A stretch of DNA of 35,311 nt from an uncultured Pelagibacteraceae bacterium (GTDB taxonomy: Bacteria > Pseudomonadota > Alphaproteobacteria > Pelagibacterales > Pelagibacteraceae), in NCBI GenBank assembly GCA_902628565.1, contig CACONR010000002.1:77732-113042 (forward strand), given 5' to 3'. The notes below the pieces were generated by a model. That model saw nothing but the letters and a program-made list of their open reading frames with translations. It ran no database searches and had not been told where the DNA came from. The position numbers were made by a program, and so were the translations under genes. The stretch's first letter is position 1. Each line of letters starts with the position of its first letter. This document shows, piece by piece, positions 1 through 8,069 of the stretch.

Positions 1-360
1 ACAGTCACCATTGTTATTGGTTTAATTGTAATATCAAGTGCAATTATGGTCCAAGGAAAAGTAAGAGAATATCAAAATTTAGTTTTTAAAATTTTGGGCT
101 TTTCAAGAAAAGAGATTATTTTTTCTTCGCTAATTGAATTTATGATTATTTTTATGTCTGTAATAATGATTGCAGTTTTTTTTGCTGTAGTTGGTTCAAA
201 ATTTATTATTGAAGATATATTTGAATTATTCTGGAAGTTTGATCTTAAGGTTTTGATTTATCTTGGTTTATCCATTGGTTTGATAACTTTAGTGTTAATA
301 TTATTGACTAATGTCAAATATCTAAATCCAAAGGTTTATCCACTTATACGAAATCAATAA
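1..360 (+). CDS. FtsX/YbbP-like ABC transporter permease, C-terminal part (5' truncated by window)
   Basis: The frame is open from base 1, so the gene begins outside the window; only about 119 C-terminal residues are visible. The visible part has a hydrophobic segment, then a polar stretch containing FKILGFSRKEI, then two more hydrophobic segments and a short polar tail. A 'K/R-x-LG-x-S/T-R-x-x-I' coupling helix between transmembrane segments is typical of the C-terminal FtsX domain of MacB/YbbP/LolC-type permeases. It probably sits in the inner membrane with an ATPase encoded upstream. The substrate cannot be judged from this fragment. A minus-strand gene converges 10 bases downstream. Confidence 0.7.
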   Translation, partial: TVTIVIGLIVISSAIMVQGKVREYQNLVFKILGFSRKEIIFSSLIEFMIIFMSVIMIAVFFAVVGSKFIIEDIFELFWKFDLKVLIYLGLSIGLITLVLILLTNVKYLNPKVYPLIRNQ

Positions 361-370
361 TCACTAGGAT

Positions 371-1438
371 TTATTTAGCTTTCTCCATCAGCCAAAGGTT
401 ATCACCTGCTAAAAAGTAAATTTTCCCATTTTTTGGATGAACTTGTATATCTCTAATTCTTCCTATTTCATCTTTAAAAATTACATCTTCTTTTATTTTG
501 GACAAATCATTGAAGATTAGTTTTCTTAGGGATTGATCTTTTAATGATGTAATTAAAGCATGACCATTCCACTCATCAAATTCTTTTCCTTCATAAATTG
601 TAATTGCACTAGTTGCAATTGAAGGTACCCAATATTGGATTGCTTTTGTAAAGCCAGGTTTCCACTTTGGACCAATCGGAAAGCCAGAATAATTTTTTCC
701 TCCCCAACCTAATATTTTCCAACCATAATTTTCACCTTTTTTTACTTCACCAAACCAATCACCACCTTTGGCACCATGGTTACTCATATAAATTTTACCA
801 TCATATGATGATAAAGTTAGACCTTGTGGATTTCTTATACCTATTTGATAAATTTCAGGTAGCCAATCTGGCTTATCTACAAATTTAGGATTGTCCTTTG
901 GAATACTTCCATCAAGATTAATTCTTATGATACTCCCAGGATGTTTTGAGGGGTCCTGGGCAATCATGCCTTTACCTCTTTCACCAGCAGAGGCAAATAA
1001 GTAATTATCTTTAATCGCTAACCTTGAACCAAAATGATAACCAGAGTCAATAGGAGGTTCTGCTTGAAAAATATTTTTAAAATTTAATTTTTTTTTATTA
1101 AAAATTGCTTTTGCAATAGAGGTACTTGTTTTCCTATTTCCTCTATTTTCAGTGTATGAAATGTAAATATAATTATCTTTAGATAAAATATCTAAAAGAC
1201 CGCCCTGTCCATGTTCTAAAAAATTTAGGTCATGATTAACTTCAACTGCTTTTTTTTGGATTATATCTATAATCTTTATTTTTCCACTTTTTTCAGTAAT
1301 AATTAATTCTTTATTATTTAAAAAAGATGAACCCCATGGGTCGTTAAGAACAACTAATTTTTCAAACTTTAAATTTTGAGCAAATGAATTTTCTGAATTG
1401 AATAGAAAAAATATGATTAAAAAAAAAAGTTTTTTCAC
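371..1438 (-). CDS. Exported PQQ-dependent sugar dehydrogenase family protein (GSDH/YliI-like)
   Basis: This 355-residue protein starts at a GTG placed one base after the stop of the upstream SDR gene. A longer ATG reading from 1465 would overlap that gene and spoil the signal peptide, so I prefer the GTG. Residues 1-21 form a Lys-Lys plus hydrophobic Sec signal ending near SFA-Q. The mature part shows signatures of the soluble glucose/sorbosone dehydrogenase beta-propeller: HFGSRLAI followed by SAGERG, HPGSIIRINLDGSIP, IGIRNPQGL, and GENYGWKILGWGG. The family oxidises aldoses in the periplasm with PQQ, but many members have no proven substrate. No PQQ synthesis gene is in the window. It is likely co-transcribed with the SDR gene. 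The family call is firm; the substrate is unknown. Confidence 0.85.
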   Translation of the reverse strand: MKKLFFLIIFFLFNSENSFAQNLKFEKLVVLNDPWGSSFLNNKELIITEKSGKIKIIDIIQKKAVEVNHDLNFLEHGQGGLLDILSKDNYIYISYTENRGNRKTSTSIAKAIFNKKKLNFKNIFQAEPPIDSGYHFGSRLAIKDNYLFASAGERGKGMIAQDPSKHPGSIIRINLDGSIPKDNPKFVDKPDWLPEIYQIGIRNPQGLTLSSYDGKIYMSNHGAKGGDWFGEVKKGENYGWKILGWGGKNYSGFPIGPKWKPGFTKAIQYWVPSIATSAITIYEGKEFDEWNGHALITSLKDQSLRKLIFNDLSKIKEDVIFKDEIGRIRDIQVHPKNGKIYFLAGDNLWLMEKAK

Positions 1439-1439
1439 T

Positions 1440-2150
1440 TTACGAAAGCTTTGATCTTCCGCCATCTACTGCAATAATTTGCCCTGTTATCCATGAGCTA
1501 TCTTCGGTGATTAAAAATTTAGCTAATGATGCGGAATCTTTTCCTTCACCCAATCTTTTTAAAGGATGAGCCTTTGCAATTCCATCTGCCAGCGCTTTAT
1601 TTTTTAACATGGGTTCAGCAATTTTTGAATTTGTTAAGCTTGGTGCAATACAATTAACTCTTATATTGGGAGCAAATTCAGCTGCAAGTGAAACTGTTAA
1701 ACCTTCCACAGCTGCTTTTGTTGATGCAATAATTGCGTGATTGGTAAATCCTCTTTGAGCAGCAACAGTTGAAAATAAAACGATTGAGCCCTTATTCTTC
1801 TTTAAACTTTCCTGGTATCCTTTTATAATTTCAACAGCAGAGTAAAGATTTAATTTCATACAATTTATGAAATCTTGCTCTGTTACCATTCTAAAAGGTT
1901 TTAAATCAATTGAGCCAACACAATAAGCAACGCCTTTTACTTCAGAAATATCATTTTTAACTTTTTCTATAAATCCCTCTTCCAAAACATCTGCGATAGT
2001 AAAAGAACACCCTAATTTCTCCGAAATATTTCTAACTTCATTTTCATCTCTACCCACTAAATGAACATTATTTCCAGAATTTACTAATTCTTCTGCTAAG
2101 CTCGATCCGATTGAACCTGTCGCACCAAAAATAAGATATTTTTCTGACAT
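1440..2150 (-). CDS. SDR-family protein lacking the catalytic tyrosine
   Basis: This 236-residue Rossmann protein of the short-chain dehydrogenase/reductase family has the cofactor motif GATGSIG at 9-15, the structural Asn at 101 (KLNLYSA), the Ser at 127 (LFSTVA), and Lys145 in an ASTKAAVEG helix. It ends in the usual ITGQIIAVDGGRS. The residue expected to be the catalytic Tyr of YxxxK is Ile141 (IASTK). I checked this on the reverse complement: the codons are att-gca-tca-aca-aaa. The protein may therefore be a binding protein, or may use non-standard chemistry. It sits only 27 bases from the divergent photolyase gene and is followed by the GSDH-like gene. The fold is certain; activity is doubtful. 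Confidence 0.88.
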   Translation of the reverse strand: MSEKYLIFGATGSIGSSLAEELVNSGNNVHLVGRDENEVRNISEKLGCSFTIADVLEEGFIEKVKNDISEVKGVAYCVGSIDLKPFRMVTEQDFINCMKLNLYSAVEIIKGYQESLKKNKGSIVLFSTVAAQRGFTNHAIIASTKAAVEGLTVSLAAEFAPNIRVNCIAPSLTNSKIAEPMLKNKALADGIAKAHPLKRLGEGKDSASLAKFLITEDSSWITGQIIAVDGGRSKLS

Positions 2151-2177
2151 AAAAAATTTAATTAGTTATATTTAATT

Positions 2178-3668
2178 ATGAAGTTATTTTTTATACTGGG
2201 CAATCAATTATTTCCATCAAAATACTTAGACCGCTTCAAAAAAGACCACCTTTTTTTCATGGCTGAAGATTACGAGTTATGTACTTATGAAAAACATCAT
2301 AAACAAAAAATTCTTCTATTTTTATCATCAATGCGATCCCATGCAGACGTGCTTAAAAAAGATAAATTTAAAATTGAATACTCTAAAATAGAGGATAAAG
2401 AATTCAAAGATAGTTATTTTAAAAAGCTTAAAAAAGTAATTAACTCAAAAAAAATTAAGGAAATATCCAGTTTTGAAGTTGAAGATAAGTTTTTTGAAAA
2501 AAAAATAAATCAATTTACCAATAAAGAAAAAATAAAATGGAATATTATCCAGACACCAATGTTTTTAAATTCAAGAGAGGATTTTAAAAAATATTTATCT
2601 AAATCTAAAAAACCATTTATGGCAACTTTTTATAAAGATGTCAGAAAAAAATCTGGAATATTAATGGGTTCTGATGGCAATCCCACTGGAGGTAAATGGA
2701 GTTTCGATGAGGATAATAGAAACAAATTACCGAAAAATATTTCAATTCCAAAATTTCCAAAAATAAATGAAACTTCTCATACTAAAAAGCTAAAACCTAT
2801 TGTTGAAAAATTATTTAAGGATCATCCTGGAAGTACCAAAAATTTCTGGTTTGCCACAGAATATAACGATGTTTTGAAACTTTTAAATTTCTTTATTAAA
2901 GAAAAATCAAATTTATTTGGTGATTATGAGGATGCAGTTGATCAGAAAGATAATATTTTATTTCATAGCGCACTAAGCCCTTATGTAAATTTAGGTCTTA
3001 TTACTCCAGAATTTATAATAAAAAAAATTTTAGATTTTCATAAAAATAAAAGAATAAGACTAAATTCTTTAGAGGGGTACGTTCGTCAAGTAATTGGTTG
3101 GAGAGAATTTATGAGAGGAATTTATCAAAGTTATTCTAATGAAATGGAGACAGGAAACTTTTTTAAACAAAATCGTAAAATGAAAAAATCCTGGTATGAC
3201 GGGACCACTGGATTACCACCATTGGATTATGCAATTAAGAATGCATTAAACTATGGATGGTCTCACCATATTGAAAGACTCATGATTTTATCAAACATCA
3301 TGAACCTTTGTGAGATTAAACCTAATATTGTTTACAAGTGGTTTATGGAGATGTTTGTGGACTCTTCAGATTGGGTGATGGTTCCAAATGTTTATGGAAT
3401 GGGATTGTTTAGCGATGGTGGAATATTTGCAACCAAACCATACATTTGTGGATCAAGTTATTTTATGAAGATGATGGATTTTAAAAGAGGTGATTGGTGC
3501 AATATAATGGATGGTCTTTATTGGAGATTTATAGATCGAAATAGAAAGTTTTTTTTAAAAAATCCAAGACTTTCAATGATGGTAAGAATTTTTGATAAGA
3601 TGAAAACTGATAGAAAAAAATTGATTTTGTCAGCTGCAGATAAATTCATTAAAGAAAATACAATTTAG
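2178..3668 (+). CDS. Cryptochrome/photolyase family protein (PhrB/FeS-BCP class, Fe-S cysteines mostly lost)
   Basis: This 496-residue flavoprotein belongs to the photolyase-related class that includes bacterial (6-4) photolyase PhrB. The N-terminal alpha/beta antenna domain begins FILGNQLFP and continues with [18 protein letters not shown]. The helical FAD domain carries [16 protein letters not shown] (about 299-314), [14 protein letters not shown] (360-373) and [19 protein letters not shown] (397-415). Family members normally bind a 4Fe-4S cluster through four cysteines. Here the expected positions read Ala352, Lys436 and Asp439, and only Cys441 near [10 protein letters not shown] could match the fourth. 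The likely role is light-driven repair of UV lesions or blue-light sensing. Its stop overlaps the GTG of a DUF2256 gene, a neighbour pairing I recall as common for this class. Confidence 0.9.
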   Translation: MKLFFILGNQLFPSKYLDRFKKDHLFFMAEDYELCTYEKHHKQKILLFLSSMRSHADVLKKDKFKIEYSKIEDKEFKDSYFKKLKKVINSKKIKEISSFEVEDKFFEKKINQFTNKEKIKWNIIQTPMFLNSREDFKKYLSKSKKPFMATFYKDVRKKSGILMGSDGNPTGGKWSFDEDNRNKLPKNISIPKFPKINETSHTKKLKPIVEKLFKDHPGSTKNFWFATEYNDVLKLLNFFIKEKSNLFGDYEDAVDQKDNILFHSALSPYVNLGLITPEFIIKKILDFHKNKRIRLNSLEGYVRQVIGWREFMRGIYQSYSNEMETGNFFKQNRKMKKSWYDGTTGLPPLDYAIKNALNYGWSHHIERLMILSNIMNLCEIKPNIVYKWFMEMFVDSSDWVMVPNVYGMGLFSDGGIFATKPYICGSSYFMKMMDFKRGDWCNIMDGLYWRFIDRNRKFFLKNPRLSMMVRIFDKMKTDRKKLILSAADKFIKENTI

Positions 3669-3796
3669 TGAAAAAAGAAAATTTACCAATTAAGGTTTGT
3701 CCAATATGTCAAAGGCCATTCAAATGGAGAAAAAAATGGAGACTTAATTGGGAAAAAGTAAAGTATTGTTCAAAAAAATGTTCATCAAAAAAATAA
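3668..3796 (+). CDS. DUF2256 family small zinc-ribbon protein
   Basis: This 42-residue protein starts at a GTG that shares one base with the photolyase stop (TAGTG). The order is basic: [21 protein letters not shown], then [12 protein letters not shown]. Cys11, Cys14, Cys34 and Cys38 form a CxxC...CxxxC ribbon expected to hold one zinc. This closely matches what I recall of DUF2256, a family of unknown function commonly found next to photolyase/cryptochrome genes. Its 3' end overlaps the first 19 bases of the next gene in another frame. The coupling to the photolyase suggests a shared function, but no activity can be assigned. Confidence 0.85.
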   Translation: MKKENLPIKVCPICQRPFKWRKKWRLNWEKVKYCSKKCSSKK

Positions 3797-5223
3797 AAAA
3801 TTTTTATAAATACTTAATTTTATTTTTATTCATAATTCTCACAAATAATGCTCGTGCAGAATTTTTTGAGGATCTATCAAAAATTATTGAGAATAATGAA
3901 AAAAGACTTAGCTATGGTATTTCTGTGACGGATTTTAATATGGATGGAAATAATGAGTTTGTAGTTACAGGTTTTGGTTTTCCAAATTTAGCGTTATCTT
4001 TTCAGAGTGGAAAATTAATAAATATAAACCAACAAAAAATTTTTTCAGATTCTTTAAGGAAAACCATAGGAGTTGCTGCTTGTGACATTGATAAAGACGG
4101 CTTTGAAGAAATCTACTTTTTAAATACTGATACATATAGTGGAGTTAAAAAATATTCAGACAGATTATTAGATTTGGAGAAAAATAGTTTTTTTGATTTA
4201 TTCGAATTAGAGAAAAATAAAGAAAATTTAAATTTAACTGCGGGTAGATCAGTAGTTTGTGTTGATAGAAAGGGAAATGGTGAATATGGTATTTACGTTG
4301 CTAACTATGGAGGGCCAACAAGATTTTATGAAGTAGAAAATGATTTGATTAAAGATAAAGCAAAGGAATTAAATATTGATAATATTACTGGTGGAAGAGC
4401 TGTAATTTCAGGACATATTCTTACTGAAAGAACAGATATATTTGCAGCAAACGAAAGAGGGGCAAATTATCTTTTCAAAAATGATAATGGAAGTTTTGAA
4501 GATGTGGCGTTTGATTATAGGGTCGATGATGTAATCCAAAATGGGAGAGGAACAACCTTATCAGATATATATTATCGTGGAAGATTGGATATTTTGAGTG
4601 GTAATTGGCTTGGTTATCATAGAGCGTATGTTTTAGAAAATAATTCATTTAAAGACATAGGAAATAAAGATTTTGATGAACCTTCAAGGATAAGAACAAT
4701 AATTTCCGCAGATTTTGATAATGATGGTTATGATGAAGTTTTTATGAATAATATAGCGGAACCAAATAAATTATTTCGTATTGAGGATAATGGAAAATTT
4801 AAAGAGATAAAATTAGAGACAGGCTTAGAGGCTGAAGGATTTGGAACTGGGGCCGCAGTTGCAGACATTGATAATGATGGAATTTTAGAATTATTAGTTT
4901 CTCGTGGTGAAAGTAAAGAGCAACCATTAACTCTGTATAAAGCAAAAGTTAAAAAAGATAGTAAATATTTAAGGATAAAACCATTAAATAAATTTGGTGC
5001 ACCAGCAAGAGGCGCCACTGTAACATTAATATCCAATCAAAGAAAACATTCAAAAACTATTGATGCAGGGTCAGGTTATTTATGTCAAATGGAGCCTGTG
5101 GCACATTATGGAATTAGAAAAAATGAAAAAAATTTTAAATTTGAAATAAAGTGGACTGATGGAAAAAAAGAATTAATTGATATAAATGAGCTTAATCAAA
5201 CAATTACTATAAAGCAAAAATGA
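3778..5223 (+). CDS. Exported FG-GAP/VCBS repeat protein with C-terminal ASPIC/UnbV domain (CRTAC1-like)
   Basis: I chose the ATG at 3778 rather than the TTG at 3748, because it gives a compact signal peptide ([12 protein letters not shown] plus a hydrophobic run ending NARA). The 481-residue protein carries several calcium-binding FG-GAP/VCBS loops: [30 protein letters not shown] and [10 protein letters not shown]. These form part of a predicted beta-propeller. The last 80 or so residues ([19 protein letters not shown]... [12 protein letters not shown]) match the ASPIC/UnbV module found in CRTAC1 proteins. It is likely extracytoplasmic. Function in bacteria is poorly defined; binding to carbohydrate or protein is plausible. 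Its stop overlaps the next gene start (ATGA). Confidence 0.82.
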   Translation: MFIKKIKNFYKYLILFLFIILTNNARAEFFEDLSKIIENNEKRLSYGISVTDFNMDGNNEFVVTGFGFPNLALSFQSGKLININQQKIFSDSLRKTIGVAACDIDKDGFEEIYFLNTDTYSGVKKYSDRLLDLEKNSFFDLFELEKNKENLNLTAGRSVVCVDRKGNGEYGIYVANYGGPTRFYEVENDLIKDKAKELNIDNITGGRAVISGHILTERTDIFAANERGANYLFKNDNGSFEDVAFDYRVDDVIQNGRGTTLSDIYYRGRLDILSGNWLGYHRAYVLENNSFKDIGNKDFDEPSRIRTIISADFDNDGYDEVFMNNIAEPNKLFRIEDNGKFKEIKLETGLEAEGFGTGAAVADIDNDGILELLVSRGESKEQPLTLYKAKVKKDSKYLRIKPLNKFGAPARGATVTLISNQRKHSKTIDAGSGYLCQMEPVAHYGIRKNEKNFKFEIKWTDGKKELIDINELNQTITIKQK

Positions 5224-5909
5224 AAAAAATTTTCAATCTAACTTTATTTTTAATCCTAATATTATTTCAGCTCAAGTTGTTTGCTGAGGAAAGAAACTAT
5301 CATAAAGAGTTAATAACTGATTGGTCTAGAATATTTCCTGATCAAAATAGAAACGCAGCTGGTCCCAAATTTTTTAAATATATTATAGATAAAAAAATTA
5401 CCTATAAAGATTTTATTGAATTTAACAAATTATATTGTTCCGTTTCAGGATCATTAATTGATCCAAATAGTGAACCAGATTTTTTATTTGTTAATGAAAG
5501 TGAAACTAATGTTAAAATTTGTGGAAATTACTATAAATGCTGTATTCCTTGTTCGTGTGATATCATGAAGTACTCCAAAGTTCAAAAAATGAAATATAAA
5601 TTTGAAGATGGCATAAAAGAGTTTTTTGTTTTTACAATTAAAAATCCTTGTAATAAAAATGATTTTCCAAATAGAGTTAATAAAGATTATTTCTGCGATG
5701 GAAAAAAAATTAATGATAAACAAGTTTATAATCTTAATGACCGAATTGTAATTGGTTTATTACATGATGGAAGGAATTGTAATAAAGACGAGATTGATTT
5801 TGTCAAAAGTCACCAAGTCACCGGCAGGTATTGCGATTTAAGAAATAACACACCATTGGAAAATTTAGATGCTGGAATGGGTGATATATTTATAAAACTT
5901 GCAAGATAG
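5220..5909 (+). CDS. Unknown exported cysteine-rich protein
   Basis: I do not recognise this 229-residue protein. Residues 1-22 are a clear signal peptide (MKKIFN plus a Leu/Ile-rich run, ending LFAEE). The rest is hydrophilic and has a dense cysteine block CGNYYKCCIPCSCD near residues 100-113. Further single cysteines lie near residues 78, 142, 153, 178 and 199, which suggests disulfides or metal binding in the periplasm. The ATGA overlap with the preceding ASPIC/UnbV gene indicates translational coupling, so the two proteins may act together. An AT-rich inverted repeat (GAATTTTT/AAAAATTC) directly follows the stop and could be a weak terminator. Confidence 0.6.
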   Translation: MKKIFNLTLFLILILFQLKLFAEERNYHKELITDWSRIFPDQNRNAAGPKFFKYIIDKKITYKDFIEFNKLYCSVSGSLIDPNSEPDFLFVNESETNVKICGNYYKCCIPCSCDIMKYSKVQKMKYKFEDGIKEFFVFTIKNPCNKNDFPNRVNKDYFCDGKKINDKQVYNLNDRIVIGLLHDGRNCNKDEIDFVKSHQVTGRYCDLRNNTPLENLDAGMGDIFIKLAR

Positions 5910-5989
5910 AATTTTTGAAAAATTCAAAAATAAATACAAAAAATAGTTAAATATTGTTAAACGATTAATTCTGAGATAAAAATTAGATA

Positions 5990-6709
5990 TTGAATATTAT
6001 CATTTTGCAGCACATTAAAATTGAGGATCCAGGTTATATAAAAGATCTTATGTTAGCTGATGGACTTAACCTAACTACGATCGAGCTTGATGAAGGTGAA
6101 AAAATTCCTAATGATCTAAGCAAATTTGACGGAATGTTCTGTATGGGTGGTCCGATGGATACTTTTATGGAAAAAGAATATCCTTGGCTTGTTGAAGAAA
6201 AAAAAAGAATTAAAGAATTTGTTGTTGATTTAAAAAAACCTTATTTAGGTTTTTGTTTAGGCTGCCAGTTATTAGGTGAGGTAATAGGAGGTAAGGTCGT
6301 GAAGTCCAATCCTGCAGAAATTGGGATGATGGATATAAAATTTACTACAGAAAAAAATCATGACAATTTATTTTCAAAATTTCCTGATAAAATTAAAAGC
6401 TTGCAGTGGCATTCTTACGAAGTTCAAGGAATTGAAAATAATCAAGACATAACCTTATTAGCTTCATCTCCAATTACTAAATACCAAATATTCAAATATA
6501 AAGATTATGCTTATGGCATCCAATTTCATATTGAGATTAAAGATACGACAGTTAATGAGTGGGGATGTGTACCAGAATATAAAAAAGCTCTTGAGGATCA
6601 ATTAGGAGGTGGAGCATTAGAAAAATTTAACCAATCTGCAAAAGATAATATGACAGATATGAATAATTATTCTAAGATTCTTTATAATAACTTTAAAAAA
6701 CTTTTATGA
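5990..6709 (+). CDS. Class I glutamine amidotransferase (GMP-synthase-like, stand-alone)
   Basis: This 239-residue protein starts at a TTG giving MNIIILQHIKIEDPG, which matches the usual N-terminus of this group; the next ATG would remove the first strand. The triad is visible: nucleophile Cys89 in GFCLGCQLLGE, His180 and Glu182 in YGIQFHIEIKD. GGPMD near residue 53 is the oxyanion-side loop. The family hydrolyses glutamine or gamma-glutamyl amides in the cytosol. Without a fused synthase domain the acceptor is unknown; gamma-glutamyl hydrolysis of a small amine conjugate is one option. The gene ends in an ATGA overlap with a 73-residue membrane protein gene. Confidence 0.88.
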   Translation: MNIIILQHIKIEDPGYIKDLMLADGLNLTTIELDEGEKIPNDLSKFDGMFCMGGPMDTFMEKEYPWLVEEKKRIKEFVVDLKKPYLGFCLGCQLLGEVIGGKVVKSNPAEIGMMDIKFTTEKNHDNLFSKFPDKIKSLQWHSYEVQGIENNQDITLLASSPITKYQIFKYKDYAYGIQFHIEIKDTTVNEWGCVPEYKKALEDQLGGGALEKFNQSAKDNMTDMNNYSKILYNNFKKLL

Positions 6710-6927
6710 ATAATAAAATTTTTGAGTGGGCAGGAGTTATTACGGCAATTTTATATTCTTTATTTGTAGCAATGAATATCGGTATAGAGTTTTTTGGTTT
6801 TTGCTTACTACTTATATCTGCAATTCTAATTGGAATTTGGGCTTATCGAGGTGGTCATAGAGGAATATTATTTTTACAATTCTTTTATGCTACAGCTGGG
6901 ATTATTGGCATGTTTAGATGGTTTTAG
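6706..6927 (+). CDS. Small membrane protein (about three transmembrane segments)
   Basis: This 73-residue, almost wholly hydrophobic protein has predicted membrane segments at about 8-27, 29-46 and 53-71, with a short basic AYRGGHRG linker. It resembles a small alphaproteobacterial family that I remember as DUF6552, but I cannot confirm this. It is translationally coupled to the glutamine amidotransferase gene. Its stop codon overlaps the stop of the convergent gene on the minus strand, leaving no room for a terminator. Function unknown. Confidence 0.65.
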   Translation: MNNKIFEWAGVITAILYSLFVAMNIGIEFFGFCLLLISAILIGIWAYRGGHRGILFLQFFYATAGIIGMFRWF

Positions 6928-8063
6928 TTAAGTGTTGAAATAATTTTTGGAATATAATTTTTAAAGTTAAAGAAACCTTTATTACAATATTGCCAAGAGT
7001 TTTGATCAAGTTCTCTATAAAGGAAATTGATTTTAAAAGTATTTGAATTTAAATAATCTAAATTTTCTCCAATAGTTGGATACAACCCGACTGCTTTTTC
7101 TATCTTTTTAATTTCGCTAATATCTATAACTTCACAATCAATAGATTGATTTTTAAATCTTTCTTCCTGGTCTTGAATAAGTGAAGACTTAAATTTAAGA
7201 ACTTTTTCACTAAGTTTGATGCATCTATTTTCATTTTTATTCGAAATTATATAAAATTTTTTAAATTTATTATTTTGAAAATCACTTGTTTCAAAACAGA
7301 GGTTATTCTCAAATATTATCAAATTATTTTGATCAATATTTTCAGGATTAATAAAATCCTGTTTTAAAATTGAGTATTTTTTTTCAGAAATCTTGGGTGG
7401 AGCGTTTTCATTTAATTTAATATTACTAAATCTATTATTAGTAAATTTTTTGATATTCCACTCACTTGCTAAATAATGTTTTCCCTGTGTTTGAACACCT
7501 GCAACCCATCTCCATCCAAGAGTGTTTGAAGCAGCGTCTCCGTCATAAAGATGTTGCATAAAAAATTCTGCCCCTAATTGCCATGGTAAATCTAGTGTAA
7601 AAATCCAAATACTGGCAAACCACATTCTTGTATGATTATGCAAATAATTATTTTCTTTGAGTTCGTTGATCCAATAGTTAAAGCACTCAATGTTTGTTTT
7701 TCCCTCAATAGCATTTTTATAAGTTTGATTGTTCTGAAAATCCTCTTTAATCTTTTTTAATTCAATTAAAAAATCATTCCAAACACTGGGTCTTAATTCT
7801 AACCAACCTTTCCAATATGTACGCCACAATACTTCTTGAATAAATTTTTCATTTTTAGAAAATGAAAATTTATTAAGAGATTTTTTGATAACTTCTTTTT
7901 CACTAATAATTCCGTGAGTAATATATGGAGATAAACAAGAAATATTAGACCTATTATCAGGTCCATAATCAAAGTTTCTCAGTTTTGAATATTCTGAGAG
8001 ATTGTTTTCCACAAAATAATTTAATTTGTCTAAGGCCTTAGCCCTTGAAGCTTCAAAATTCAT
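6924..8063 (-). CDS. Photolyase/cryptochrome-like FAD-binding protein without an N-terminal antenna domain
   Basis: This 379-residue protein begins directly with the helical photolyase FAD domain. SCLSPYITHGIIS (about 42-54), EVLWRTYWKGWLE (77-89), NYLHNHTRMWFASIW (139-153), LYDGDAASNTLGWRWVAG (172-189) and KHYLASEWNIKKF are the expected FAD-cradle motifs. The usual Rossmann antenna domain in front is missing. Residues about 215-379 form a further region with strand-like pieces (NLIIFENNLCF, KFYIISN) that ends KGFFNFKNYIPKII. This pattern matches 'FAD-binding domain-containing' relatives as I remember them. It is a likely flavoprotein; repair activity is unproven. It lies downstream of the PsiE-like operon with a 6-base gap. 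Confidence 0.85.
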   Translation of the reverse strand: MNFEASRAKALDKLNYFVENNLSEYSKLRNFDYGPDNRSNISCLSPYITHGIISEKEVIKKSLNKFSFSKNEKFIQEVLWRTYWKGWLELRPSVWNDFLIELKKIKEDFQNNQTYKNAIEGKTNIECFNYWINELKENNYLHNHTRMWFASIWIFTLDLPWQLGAEFFMQHLYDGDAASNTLGWRWVAGVQTQGKHYLASEWNIKKFTNNRFSNIKLNENAPPKISEKKYSILKQDFINPENIDQNNLIIFENNLCFETSDFQNNKFKKFYIISNKNENRCIKLSEKVLKFKSSLIQDQEERFKNQSIDCEVIDISEIKKIEKAVGLYPTIGENLDYLNSNTFKINFLYRELDQNSWQYCNKGFFNFKNYIPKIISTLN

Positions 8064-8069
8064 TTTTAA

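Noticed and set aside
667..888. 73-codon frame on the plus strand
   Set aside because: Lies antisense inside the GSDH-like gene and has a His/Phe/Asn-rich composition typical of a shadow frame.
3748..3777. Upstream TTG start for the ASPIC/UnbV protein
   Set aside because: It would add ten residues before a good signal peptide and deepen overlap with the DUF2256 gene; ATG 3778 is better.
4728..5036. 102-codon frame on the minus strand
   Set aside because: Antisense to the well-supported FG-GAP/ASPIC-UnbV gene; no ribosome site or family resemblance.
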